Of a stretch of DNA of 44,445 nucleotides, positions 35,168-43,260 are shown one piece after another (the first letter of the stretch is position 1; every line of letters starts with the position of its first letter). Source of the stretch: Oscillospiraceae bacterium. Lineage in GTDB: Bacteria > Bacillota > Clostridia > Oscillospirales > SIG519. A model generated the notes under the pieces. It had not been told where the DNA came from. It saw nothing but the letters and a program-made list of their open reading frames with translations, and did no database searches. The DNA is taken from the NCBI GenBank assembly GCA_015067255.1, contig SVMS01000017.1:1-44445 (forward strand), given 5' to 3'. The translations under genes and the position numbers were made by a program.

Positions 35168-35205
35168 ACAACCGTTATTCTGATTTTGAATAACGGTTGT
35201 TTTTT
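35168..35205 (+). terminator. Terminator after ftsK
   Basis: A perfect 13-bp stem (35168-35180 with 35188-35200) has a TGATTTT loop and a six-T run. Positions 35206-35266 hold nothing recognised. Confidence 0.92.
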
Positions 35206-35266
35206 GTCGTTAAACAGCGTTTAACGAGGGTGAATTTGATAATAATTTAAATTTACCCGCCTTAAC

Positions 35267-35295
35267 TTGACATTAACTAAGTATTCTGCTATAAT
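35267..35295 (+). promoter_or_regulatory. Perfect sigma-A promoter whose -10 lies in an element end
   Basis: TTGACA (35267-35272), a 17-base spacer and TATAAT (35290-35295) match the consensus exactly. The -10 box overlaps the first bases of repeat copy C1 (ATAATG from 35291). Transcription from about 35302 would run through the hairpin-rich element and into the AAA ATPase gene, giving a leader of about 285 bases. Confidence 0.75.
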
Positions 35296-35504
35296 GACTA
35301 TGTGGATGTCGAAATAGGGCAAAGCCTTATTTCGACTGCGAATTTTGAATTCGCAAACAATTACCAACGGTAATTGAACATATTCATTGAAATGATATCG
35401 AAGTTGCAAAATAACATTTTAAGATGTTTTTTGCAACATAGAGCCGATTTTCATCGGCTTTGTCGAGAAATTGGGTCAATTTCTCGACATTCGATAATCA
35501 TTAT
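35291..35504. repeat. Inverted-repeat hairpin element, copy C1
   Basis: The ends read ATAATGACTATGTGGATGTC and, inverted, ATAATGATTATCGAATGTC. Inside are tandem hairpins: GTCGAAATA/TATTTCGAC-like, TGCGAATT/AATTCGCA, CAATTACC/GGTAATTG, TTGCAAAA/TTTTTGCAA, GCCGAT/ATCGGC and GTCGAGAAATTG/CAATTTCTCGAC. Its right end shares two bases with a further family end starting at 35503. Confidence 0.7.
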
Positions 35505-35586
35505 AATGATTATAGTTAGTCGAAACATCTGTGTTTCGACACAAAATCTTCGATTTTGAAACAACTTTTATAAGAAAGGAGAATTG

Positions 35587-36819
35587 ATGATGAATAAAAA
35601 AATTTACACAAGACAATATTATATTGAAAAAATTCGCGGTTTTTACCATAGTGATCTTATTAAAGTTATTACAGGTATACGTCGTTGCGGAAAATCTTTT
35701 TTTCTGCTTTCGGTTATGGAAGAACTAAAAAAAGAGGGTGTTGCCGAAAAGGATATTATATATTTAAACCTTGATAAGCGAGGTTACAGAAAAATCAAAA
35801 CTCCTGATGCTTTAGAAGCAGCAATTGAAGCTCTTATTACCGATGATGATTTTAAATATCTGTTTATAGATGAAGTTCAGAATGTTGATGGCTTTGAGGA
35901 AGTTGTCAATGGTTTCAGAGAAGATGGAAACTTTTCTATCTTTATTACAGGCTCAAACTCCTATTTGCTCAGCGGTGAGCTTTCTACTAAGCTTACGGGA
36001 CGATATATTGAAGTTGAAATGTTCACTTTGAACTTTCGTGAGTTTTTGGAAATGAAAAAATTTCTCAAAAAAGACGTTAAGGATAACAAATTCGAAGAAT
36101 TGAACGAATATCTTCGTTTTGGCGGTTTTCCTAAAACTCTTGAATTTGATAACCCTGCCGATAAAGATACCTATATTACCGATGTTATAGAGCAAATCCT
36201 TGAAAAAGACGTAATTAAGCATAGGAAAATCAGAAATCCTGCGGTATTTGATAAGGTTATGACTTATATTATCAATAATTTCGGTGCTACTGTAAGTCTT
36301 TCAAGTATAACAGAATACTTTGACAAGCAGGAGCATATCAAAATCCGTAGCGAAACTCTAAACAATTATTTAAAAATACTTGAAAATGCAAAAATAATTT
36401 ATAAATGTCCTCGCTTTGATGTTAAATCAAAAAAATCACTTCGCGGCGAACAAAAATATTATCTTGCTGATCTTGGTATTTATTTTTCCCGTAACGTAGA
36501 TGCAAGAATAAATTACGGTCCGATACTTGAAAATATAATTTATACTTATCTTTGTACAAAAAATTATAAAATAAGCGTGGGACGTATCGGAAAGTTAGAG
36601 TGCGATTTTATTACAAGAATTAACGATGAATACCGCTATATTCAAGTAGCTATGACAATTATGAGTCAGGAAACCGAGGAACGAGAATATAAACCTTTCA
36701 GCATAATTCATGATAACTATCCTAAGTATGTCATTACCCTTGATTCTCTTTTGCAAAAACGTGATGGAGTAATACACAAAAATCTGATTGACTTTATTTC
36801 CAATGACGAAAATCTTTAA
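35587..36819 (+). CDS. AAA ATPase with DUF4143 C-terminal domain
   Basis: The N-terminal AAA_14 domain has Walker A GIRRCGKS at residues 30-37, Walker B YLFIDEVQN near 92-100 and a sensor-like IFITGSNSYLLS. The C-terminal DUF4143 part has a winged-helix-like segment (SLSSITEYF) and a nuclease-like end (GKLECDFITR). Proteins of this type are widespread in gut bacteria and archaea in variable genomic places; their cellular role is not established. The start is the ATG at 35587 with AAAGGAG upstream; an ATG follows directly at 35590, and the frame is open to a TTG at 35584. The gene is bracketed by repeat elements. Confidence 0.85.
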   Translation: MMNKKIYTRQYYIEKIRGFYHSDLIKVITGIRRCGKSFFLLSVMEELKKEGVAEKDIIYLNLDKRGYRKIKTPDALEAAIEALITDDDFKYLFIDEVQNVDGFEEVVNGFREDGNFSIFITGSNSYLLSGELSTKLTGRYIEVEMFTLNFREFLEMKKFLKKDVKDNKFEELNEYLRFGGFPKTLEFDNPADKDTYITDVIEQILEKDVIKHRKIRNPAVFDKVMTYIINNFGATVSLSSITEYFDKQEHIKIRSETLNNYLKILENAKIIYKCPRFDVKSKKSLRGEQKYYLADLGIYFSRNVDARINYGPILENIIYTYLCTKNYKISVGRIGKLECDFITRINDEYRYIQVAMTIMSQETEEREYKPFSIIHDNYPKYVITLDSLLQKRDGVIHKNLIDFISNDENL

Positions 36820-36855
36820 CTAAAAAGTTCAGGAAATTTATGATGCTTATTCTAA

Positions 36856-36894
36856 AGGACAGATAATGTTTTACATTTTCTGTCCTCTTTTTTT
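36856..36894 (+). terminator. Terminator after the AAA ATPase gene
   Basis: A 13-bp stem with one mismatch (36856-36868 with 36874-36886) has a five-base loop, then C and seven T. The repeat end at 36899 starts a few bases later. Confidence 0.85.
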
Positions 36895-36898
36895 GACT

Positions 36899-36995
36899 AT
36901 AATGACTATCGAGCAAAATGAAATTTTATTTGCGTAAAGCCGATAAAATCGTTCGTTGAAACGCTTCTAAGTGTTTCATAAACTACAATCATTAT
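36899..36995. repeat. Inverted-repeat hairpin element, copy D
   Basis: A 97-bp stretch starts ATAATGACTATCGAGC and ends, inverted, ATAATGATTGTAGTTTATG. Hairpins GCAAAAT/ATTTTATTTGC, CGAT/ATCG and GAAACGCTT/AAGTGTTTC lie between. It may be an independent copy or the right end of the composite element over the ATPase gene. Confidence 0.65.
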
Positions 36996-37020
36996 TACTG
37001 AATTTGTTGTAACAAAAGCG

Positions 37021-37165
37021 ATAGGCTTGCTTTTTGCCTATATGCAGACTAACATCTGCTCGATATTTTTTACTATCGTAAAATCGATATGTTTAAGCAT
37101 AGCTCAAACTCGATATGATATAAATCTCATCAGAGATTTATATCACTGCGTTGTACAACAACGCA
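37021..37165. repeat. Array of five short hairpins
   Basis: Hairpins in order: ATAGGC/GCCTAT (37021-37041), GCAGA/TCTGC (37044-37059), CGATA/TATCG (37061-37078), a perfect 12-bp GATATAAATCTC/GAGATTTATATC (37117-37144) and a perfect 8-bp TGCGTTGT/ACAACGCA (37147-37165). No ORF. It is different in sequence from the ATAATG family but of the same style. Two further small palindromes lie at about 37218-37255. Confidence 0.65.
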
Positions 37166-37199
37166 AAAAATAAGGCTATGCATTTCTGCATAGCCTTAT
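37165..37199 (-). terminator. Terminator of the secreted-protein operon
   Basis: A perfect 13-bp stem (37187-37199 with 37170-37182) has a four-base loop. It is followed on the minus strand by six T (37165-37170). It lies about 70 bases after the last gene of the operon. Confidence 0.9.
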
Positions 37200-37266
37200 G
37201 TTAATTACATTTTATTCAAATAACCGAGGTTATTCAGTTATTCTGAATGTGTAAAGAGGTAATTTC

Positions 37267-39345
37267 TTACCATTTAAATGTATATGTGCCTGTGCCTACA
37301 GCATCGTAAGCACCGTTGTTTCCAACGGACTTAGCATATACGTTGATTGTATATGTTCTAGCCTTATCAACAACAAAGTCAAATGATGTTGCTGTTGAGT
37401 ATACGCTCTTGATGTTCTTGTTGCTGTAGTTATCATAGATTTCGAAGCTGTACTCAAGACCCTCTACAGGATTTGTAACAGCGATTGTGGATGTAGCACC
37501 AGCTACGCCACCTGTGATAGCGAATGTAGGCTCAGTTGCGGAAACGTTACCAACGTTAACCTTTACTATTTCAAGAACTTCGAAAGCACCAGCGCCTTCA
37601 GCTCTTGCATAGCAGTAGATTTCATAGATACCGTTTCTAGCAGGAGTCCAATCCCAAGTATTGTCAGCACTCCAGTTCTGAACTACTACGTACTTGTCAG
37701 CCTCACGGCGAACAAACAAGTATTCAGTTGCATTTACAGCTTCAATTGTTGCTGTGTATGTTGTATCAACAGTTGCAGCAGCGTCTAAGCCTGTAACAGC
37801 AGTAATATCTACGTTGTTTTCAGCTCTCATAATTCTGATTCTTCTGTAAACAGAATCAACAATTGCGCCGTTAGCATCTTTGATATCTGTGTATACGTTG
37901 TATACGCCGGGTTTAGCAAATACAAGAGCATCTGTAGATGTTGAGTATTTAGCATCGCCAAATTCACCAATAGCTCTTGAAATTGTTGTTGTGCCGTCAC
38001 CGTTTACAATTCCGGGAATTGTAAGAGTGATTTCTTCGCCGGCTTTATTTCCGGAAAGACCTAATGCAGTGCCGTCAAAGTAAGCTTTTTCAGCAGCAGC
38101 AACGTCAACTATTGTATAGTTAACTCTCTTTGTTGCAACGTTGTAATCTTCTTCACCAACAACTGCAACAGTGATGTCAGCAACATATGTGCCGGCTCTT
38201 GTTGCATGTGCAGTAGCAGTGAAGCTACCGTTAGCAGCAACTTGACCTGTAACAGTCTCATAGCTGTCAGAGAAGTATACTGTGTAAGCAGCTGTCTTAC
38301 CTTCGGGAACGATAACATCACCCTTAATCAATGCAGTTTCGTTAAGGTTAGTTGCACCAACTTGAATATCGCCAAGTGAAATCTGTCCTAATTCAGCAAG
38401 AGTCTTGTTGTATGTAGGAGCTTCAACTGTTCCGATTTCAGCATCTTCTGCAAGAACTTCAATCTGGAAGGGATCGCAAGGATTCTCAACAACGATATCA
38501 AATGTTGTCTCTGTGCCAAATGCCTTAACTAATGTCCAGCCATAAGCAGCATCCTTAGCGTATGCCTTGTAGCTTGCGCCTTCAGTTGTGTTGTTAAGAG
38601 TTACGGAATATACGTAACCAGCATCTGTCTTGTCTTTTAAAGCAACGTCAGCACCTAAAGCAGGAGCTTCAGCAGCCTCTGTGATTGTCAAAGACTCAAT
38701 AGCAGGAACTGCTATATTGTTAGCCTGAGCACGTAATTGGTTATCGGAAACACCGGTGAAAACTTTTGCTTTCAAAATGTGAGCACCTGTGTACTCAACA
38801 TCTCTTGCATAAGAGAAAGTTAATTCTTCAACATCAGCAATTCCTTCTTTTACTGTGAATGTGAAAGAACCTAAATTAGCGCCATCCTCAGCATAAGGAA
38901 ATCTTGCAGTGTTTGATGCTGTTGCAAAAATATTCTTTATACGTAAGTCAGAAGCAGCTGTCTTAATGTTATAATATGTTTTAGTTGTAGCATAATCAGA
39001 GCAATAGAAATCAGGAATCTCATCAATACCTGTATTTGACATATTGTTTGTATAAAGAGTTGTTTCTAAAGCAGACTGATTATAGTCTATATAAGTACAA
39101 ATCTGTGCAAACTTAGTAGGTGCATTTGTTTCATTGTATCCGCTCAATTTCTGATAAAGTTTTACTGTATCGCCAGCTTCAAGAGTTTTAATATCTGTTA
39201 CTAAAACTTCGCCGTCACCTGTAACTTCATACAGTTCAAAGCTCAAAGTAACTTCTCCAGCAGCAGCGGATACACCTACAGCAAAAGTAGTTGTTAAAGC
39301 AAACAACATACTTACTGCTAATACAATGGAAATAATCTTTCTCAT
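37267..39345 (-). CDS. Secreted multidomain beta-sandwich protein
   Basis: A 692-residue protein with an N-terminal signal peptide (cleavage near residue 28) is followed by Ala/Thr/Val-rich beta-strand modules. The first module (about 30-210) resembles a cohesin-type sandwich in layout. It is followed by several Ig-like modules of 80-100 residues, two of which share an NP-x-EG pattern and aromatic-Asp spacing. There is no LPXTG, S-layer, dockerin or membrane anchor, so it is probably released or held by its neighbour. It is second in an operon, 25 bases after the EF-hand protein gene. No enzyme domain is recognised. Confidence 0.7.
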   Translation of the reverse strand: MRKIISIVLAVSMLFALTTTFAVGVSAAAGEVTLSFELYEVTGDGEVLVTDIKTLEAGDTVKLYQKLSGYNETNAPTKFAQICTYIDYNQSALETTLYTNNMSNTGIDEIPDFYCSDYATTKTYYNIKTAASDLRIKNIFATASNTARFPYAEDGANLGSFTFTVKEGIADVEELTFSYARDVEYTGAHILKAKVFTGVSDNQLRAQANNIAVPAIESLTITEAAEAPALGADVALKDKTDAGYVYSVTLNNTTEGASYKAYAKDAAYGWTLVKAFGTETTFDIVVENPCDPFQIEVLAEDAEIGTVEAPTYNKTLAELGQISLGDIQVGATNLNETALIKGDVIVPEGKTAAYTVYFSDSYETVTGQVAANGSFTATAHATRAGTYVADITVAVVGEEDYNVATKRVNYTIVDVAAAEKAYFDGTALGLSGNKAGEEITLTIPGIVNGDGTTTISRAIGEFGDAKYSTSTDALVFAKPGVYNVYTDIKDANGAIVDSVYRRIRIMRAENNVDITAVTGLDAAATVDTTYTATIEAVNATEYLFVRREADKYVVVQNWSADNTWDWTPARNGIYEIYCYARAEGAGAFEVLEIVKVNVGNVSATEPTFAITGGVAGATSTIAVTNPVEGLEYSFEIYDNYSNKNIKSVYSTATSFDFVVDKARTYTINVYAKSVGNNGAYDAVGTGTYTFKW

Positions 39346-39370
39346 TATAAAAGTATCCTCCTTTTAAAAA

Positions 39371-40990
39371 TTAATAAGCTAAACCTAAGCTATCAAGAAT
39401 ACCAAGGTCAACTAAAAGGGTTTCATAATCATAACCTAATTCAGCATCCAAGAAGTTCTCAGCAGCCATATTTAAATAAGCGTCATCTGCGCCCATTACA
39501 ATTTCACCGTCTAAGTCTAACTCGATTGCTTCAAATAGGCAGTTATAAAGCACTTCATTTTCAGGGTCAAGACCAAGGTCTGAATAGAATGTATCAAAAT
39601 CCATACCTAATTCAGGATCCAAAGCGTTTTCGGCAATCATATTTACGTAAGCATCGTCTGCACCCATAATAACATCGCCGTCACCGTCAAGGTCACCGTA
39701 TACTACTACATAGTATACATTTCCGTTAACTTCAACAGTTGAACCTGTTCCTATGTATGAACCAGCTTCAGCAATATCTGTACCGTAAACATCTGTAAAG
39801 ATTGCATCTGCAGCAGCGGGAACTTCAGCAATAAAGTCCTCAACTGTTGTCATAGGTCTTACAGCTTTGATTGTGAAGTTATCGTTATCAATAGCATATA
39901 AGCCGTTTACAGACTCTAAGCCTGTAGGAGCAGGAGCAGCGATTGTTGCAGCTGCATTAACAGAACCTGTAGCAGCGATTGCAACAAGATCTGTACCTAC
40001 GAAAGTTGTGCCTTCGTCGTTGATAGCAACAACGTTTTCAACAACTGTTTCTTCAGCAACTTCTTTAGCAACAAGTTTAATTGTAGCTATTTCAGTTGTG
40101 CCCTTTGCAAGAGTTTCAGCAGTATTTTCAGCTGCGTCAACACCGTCAAAGAGGATAACGAGTTTGCCTGTTTCAGCATTGTAGTAACCTGCTGCTTTGC
40201 CTGCAAGAGCATCAGCAAATACGATGTCCTGATAAGCTTCTACTTCGCCTTCGGGGTCTACTACTTCGTTGATTGCAAAGTTTGCATCAACATCAAGAGT
40301 AATCATAAATCCGTCAACGATAGGAGCATTAGCATCGTAATTAGCAAGGTTGATTACGATTTCATAAAGGTCGCCTGCGTTTAATTCAGCAGTAGCACCT
40401 GTTACTGAGAACTCAAGACCTGTAAAAGGAACTACAGTATCAAAGGTTTCAACAGCAACATCTGTTGTGAATAAAGCATAGCCGGATTCATCAGCGAATG
40501 CCATATCACTCTTGGAAACAACTACAGGAGCAATTCCTGTTGTTCCCTCTTCTGCTGTTACGTCAACATAGAAGCTGAAAAGAGCTGTTTTTGAAGAAAT
40601 ATCAATATCAGCGATCTCTTCAATATTCTCACCGTTATCAACGAAACCAGCGTATACGAAAGAAACAACGCCGTTCTCATCAACGCTTGTTGCAAGACCT
40701 GCAACTTCGTTAGCAAGAACTACGTCCTTGTATGTTTCTACGTCGCCGTTAGGGTCAACTACATCTTCAGTGATGATTGACGCACCGTCGGAATCGGTAA
40801 GCTCAATGTGGTAACCAGCAAGAAGAGCCTCTGCGGATTGTGCATACACAGTAACCAATCTGCCGCCTTCAGTTTCAACTGATTCAACAGAAAGTGAAAG
40901 GTTTGCACTTGCAGCAGAAATGGGCATTGCAGCAAAAACGGAAACAATCATAAGTACCGCTACTGCTAACGCCAACATTCTTTTTTTCAT
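39371..40990 (-). CDS. Secreted protein with duplicated cohesin-like modules and dockerin-like EF-hands
   Basis: A signal peptide (cleavage near residue 27) precedes two homologous beta modules (about 27-190 and 195-350). They share VVDPNGDVETYKDVVLA and VVDPEGEVEAYQDIVFA, so they arose by duplication. After a linker come two EF-hand-like loops, DGDGDVIMGADD and DLDGEIVMGADD, each followed by AYxNMxAEN, like the paired calcium loops of a dockerin. Dockerins bind cohesins in cellulosome-type assemblies; one polypeptide holding both kinds suggests self-assembly or a scaffold. The cohesin match is structural inference, the EF-hands are clear. It has a strong promoter and GGAGG site. Confidence 0.75.
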   Translation of the reverse strand: MKKRMLALAVAVLMIVSVFAAMPISAASANLSLSVESVETEGGRLVTVYAQSAEALLAGYHIELTDSDGASIITEDVVDPNGDVETYKDVVLANEVAGLATSVDENGVVSFVYAGFVDNGENIEEIADIDISSKTALFSFYVDVTAEEGTTGIAPVVVSKSDMAFADESGYALFTTDVAVETFDTVVPFTGLEFSVTGATAELNAGDLYEIVINLANYDANAPIVDGFMITLDVDANFAINEVVDPEGEVEAYQDIVFADALAGKAAGYYNAETGKLVILFDGVDAAENTAETLAKGTTEIATIKLVAKEVAEETVVENVVAINDEGTTFVGTDLVAIAATGSVNAAATIAAPAPTGLESVNGLYAIDNDNFTIKAVRPMTTVEDFIAEVPAAADAIFTDVYGTDIAEAGSYIGTGSTVEVNGNVYYVVVYGDLDGDGDVIMGADDAYVNMIAENALDPELGMDFDTFYSDLGLDPENEVLYNCLFEAIELDLDGEIVMGADDAYLNMAAENFLDAELGYDYETLLVDLGILDSLGLAY

Positions 40991-41019
40991 AGCCTTTCCT
41001 CCAATTTCGTGTTCGCCCT

Positions 41020-41085
41020 TTAGGAACTAAAGGACTTTTTCTACATTTATAATCACGACCGTGCGTGTCCCGTGGTTATACGGAA
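41020..41085 (-). promoter_or_regulatory. Structured 5' leader of the secreted-protein operon
   Basis: The mRNA leader of about 115 bases contains two hairpins. One is ATAACCACG paired with CGTGATTAT around a CGGGACACGCACGG-type core. The other is GTCCTTTAG paired with CTAAAGGGC. The ribosome site follows. It does not match any riboswitch class I can recognise and more likely protects or regulates the mRNA. Confidence 0.4.
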
Positions 41086-41114
41086 AAGCAGGGCATAATG
41101 ATATCAGTATCTAA

Positions 41115-41143
41115 ATTTTAACACAAATAAAATGTTATGTCAA
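41115..41143 (-). promoter_or_regulatory. Strong promoter of the secreted-protein operon
   Basis: The minus strand has TTGACA (41138-41143), a 17-base spacer and TAAAAT (41115-41120), about 125 bases before the ATG at 40990. Near consensus. The remaining gap to 41278 holds only A/T-rich sequence and no clear terminator for the DUF4153 gene. Confidence 0.75.
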
Positions 41144-41278
41144 TCATTTTATAAAGAAATTTAATTAAAAATTACCCAAAATAAATATGTTTTTTTTTAA
41201 ATTATTGTAAATTATTACTTTTTGTCCTTCTAAGGCAACTGTTAATTTGGAACAAATTACAAACTTTGGATAATTTTA

Positions 41279-43093
41279 TTATCTTCCATTGTAATATTCA
41301 TCTAAATAGACATTTGCAACTACCGTTAAGCTGTCGAGATATTTGTAATCTATGTCCATAGAACGATTGTCAGTTACCGCTGTAAACACCACATAAAGTC
41401 TTGAGCCGCCGCCGTAAAGAACGCAGGACATTTTTTCGAGAGGAAGAGGGATTTCCGTTACGTTTACAGCGGAGTCTTTTATATCTTTTATAGCTTCATT
41501 TTTAAAGTAGGATATCATTTCATTAAAATCGCTTTGCATTATCTGAGCACCGTTGCGTTTAAGCACCAGTGACAAGGAGCCGTTACTGTTATCGCTTATA
41601 AGCTCGTAGTAATATTCGCCCCTGTTGCCTTTGAATTCAGCAGAGGAAACTACACCGGTTTCAAGGTATTCAGTTTGCGCATTTATGCACAGGTCATAGC
41701 CCGACACATTATAATTGGCGGGCTTTAATATATAATTTCTGTAATAAAAATCATTATCCTCTATCTGAGAATTTTCTGAATAGCCAAAGCATCTTTCGAA
41801 ATCGCTCATCACAAAACCGTCAGGCAGCCAATAAGCTATTTTTGTTTTATCCTTTAAGGTTAAATACTCAACGCTGTTATAGAGCTCCTGCATATCATAT
41901 GAAGGAATTTCGACGTCGCTTTTAAGCACGCCGCTTTCAAGCATATAATTTCTTTGGAGAATTTTCTCTGCTCTGAGCATTTGCGAATAGCAGGACACGT
42001 CAAAAAAGTTTACTATAGGCAAGCAGGAAAAGGCTACGAAAAAGCAAAACAAAGAAACCGTTGCAACGAGATATATTTTTGATTTTATCAAATACACAAG
42101 GCAACAGACAACAGAAAAAGCTATTATAAGCATAGCAAAATAACGGTTATATGTTATTGCATAAACCGATATTCTTTTTAGAACAGCAATTGCCGACATT
42201 ATATTAAACACTATACATATAATAGGAAAGATTTTTTTAAAAAGCTTACAAATTTCCGAGCTTATATTTCCCGCAATCATATACACGCAAATACCCGCAA
42301 TGCTATATACCACAGCGGCTTTTACTATCTGATTTGACGGCCAGATGCCTGTTACAAATATTTTTACAAAGTAGCCTGCAAAAATCGCAGAAAAAATAAA
42401 AATAACAGGAATAACTATATAGGAAACTATTTTTTTTATATTTTCGGACATTTCAAAAGCTTCTATTTCATTTTGATTTGAATATTTCGGAAGCTTACTT
42501 AAAAAGGAAAGCGCAAAAATATATATACATATATATAATATATAGACATTTATTTTTTCAAAGGAAGAAATAATAAAAAGAGAATTTACGCCATACAGAA
42601 CAACGTAAGCGCCAAGATAAATCATCAGTGTAGAAAAAAAGCTTGAATACAAATGTCTTATAATGATTATTGCCATTTTATCAAAGGTATTCTCTTGACT
42701 TTTTATGCACGGTACAAGCATAAAGCCCAAAAAGAAAATCAATCCAAAGGCATAGCTTCTGAAAAGCCACAAATCATTCAAGGAGAACAGATACAGACTT
42801 AAAAACAGCAGAAAAGGCATAAACAGTCCTACAAACGTAATGGTTGAATGATACCTTTTAGGGCAAAATCTTTCCTTTACTGCAACAGAGAGCATATTTA
42901 AAAGAGCTCCCACAACGCAAGTCATAGACAAAGCTTTTACAACCTGCAATCCGTTTCCCTGCACGTTTTCTCTTACACACATAAGAATTACAAATACCGT
43001 TAAATACAGTATTGTTACAGGAAAGCGGAAAAAGGCATATATTAAATTTTTAAATTTTTCAGAAATTTTATATTCTGATTTACTTTGCCTCAC
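41279..43093 (-). CDS. DUF4153 polytopic membrane protein
   Basis: A 604-residue protein with about eleven membrane helices in the first 380 residues is followed by a 220-residue extracytoplasmic C-terminal domain. The ITYNRYFAML segment in the last helices is typical of DUF4153. Function is unknown; relatives are found near two-component and envelope-stress genes. The start is a GTG at 43093 with AAAGGAGAAGG upstream. It is flanked by gaps of over 130 bases and is probably a single-gene unit. Confidence 0.75.
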   Translation of the reverse strand: MRQSKSEYKISEKFKNLIYAFFRFPVTILYLTVFVILMCVRENVQGNGLQVVKALSMTCVVGALLNMLSVAVKERFCPKRYHSTITFVGLFMPFLLFLSLYLFSLNDLWLFRSYAFGLIFFLGFMLVPCIKSQENTFDKMAIIIIRHLYSSFFSTLMIYLGAYVVLYGVNSLFIISSFEKINVYILYICIYIFALSFLSKLPKYSNQNEIEAFEMSENIKKIVSYIVIPVIFIFSAIFAGYFVKIFVTGIWPSNQIVKAAVVYSIAGICVYMIAGNISSEICKLFKKIFPIICIVFNIMSAIAVLKRISVYAITYNRYFAMLIIAFSVVCCLVYLIKSKIYLVATVSLFCFFVAFSCLPIVNFFDVSCYSQMLRAEKILQRNYMLESGVLKSDVEIPSYDMQELYNSVEYLTLKDKTKIAYWLPDGFVMSDFERCFGYSENSQIEDNDFYYRNYILKPANYNVSGYDLCINAQTEYLETGVVSSAEFKGNRGEYYYELISDNSNGSLSLVLKRNGAQIMQSDFNEMISYFKNEAIKDIKDSAVNVTEIPLPLEKMSCVLYGGGSRLYVVFTAVTDNRSMDIDYKYLDSLTVVANVYLDEYYNGR

Positions 43094-43228
43094 TTTTTGC
43101 CCTTCTCCTTTGATTAAAATACATATACTATATTGTATTACAACCGTAAAAAAAAGTCATTACAAAATGGTTACAATTAAATAAAAGTCTTACCTGTCTG
43201 CACATTAAAAATACGGGCTCACAATAAT

Positions 43229-43259
43229 AAATACGGACATTGTAAAAATGTCCGTATTT
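43229..43259 (-). terminator. Hairpin at the end of the FliB-like gene
   Basis: A perfect 13-bp stem AAATACGGACATT/AATGTCCGTATTT has a five-base loop and touches the stop codon region of the gene. The bases after it on the minus strand are T-rich but interrupted (ATTATT), so termination may be partial. Confidence 0.6.
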
Positions 43260-43260
43260 A

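Larger units (their letters stand above)
35503..36995. mobile_element. Possible 1.5-kb composite element carrying the AAA ATPase gene
   Basis: The left end at 35503 reads ATAATGATTATAGTTAGTCG, followed by a GAAACA hairpin. The right end, inverted from 36995, reads ATAATGATTGTAGTTTATG, followed by AAACACTTAGAAGCGTTT. These are the closest pair of ends in the region and face each other across the ATPase gene. Either the gene is the cargo of a larger member of the repeat family, or two short copies inserted on each side. No transposase is present. Confidence 0.45.

Noticed and set aside
35291-35504. CRISPR array in the hairpin-rich region
   Set aside because: The palindromes differ from each other in sequence and spacing; no direct repeat of constant length with unique spacers and no cas genes.
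40991-41110. Cyclic-di-GMP riboswitch in the secreted-protein leader
   Set aside because: A CACGCAC-like word is present, but the conserved core, the tetraloop receptor and the second domain are missing.
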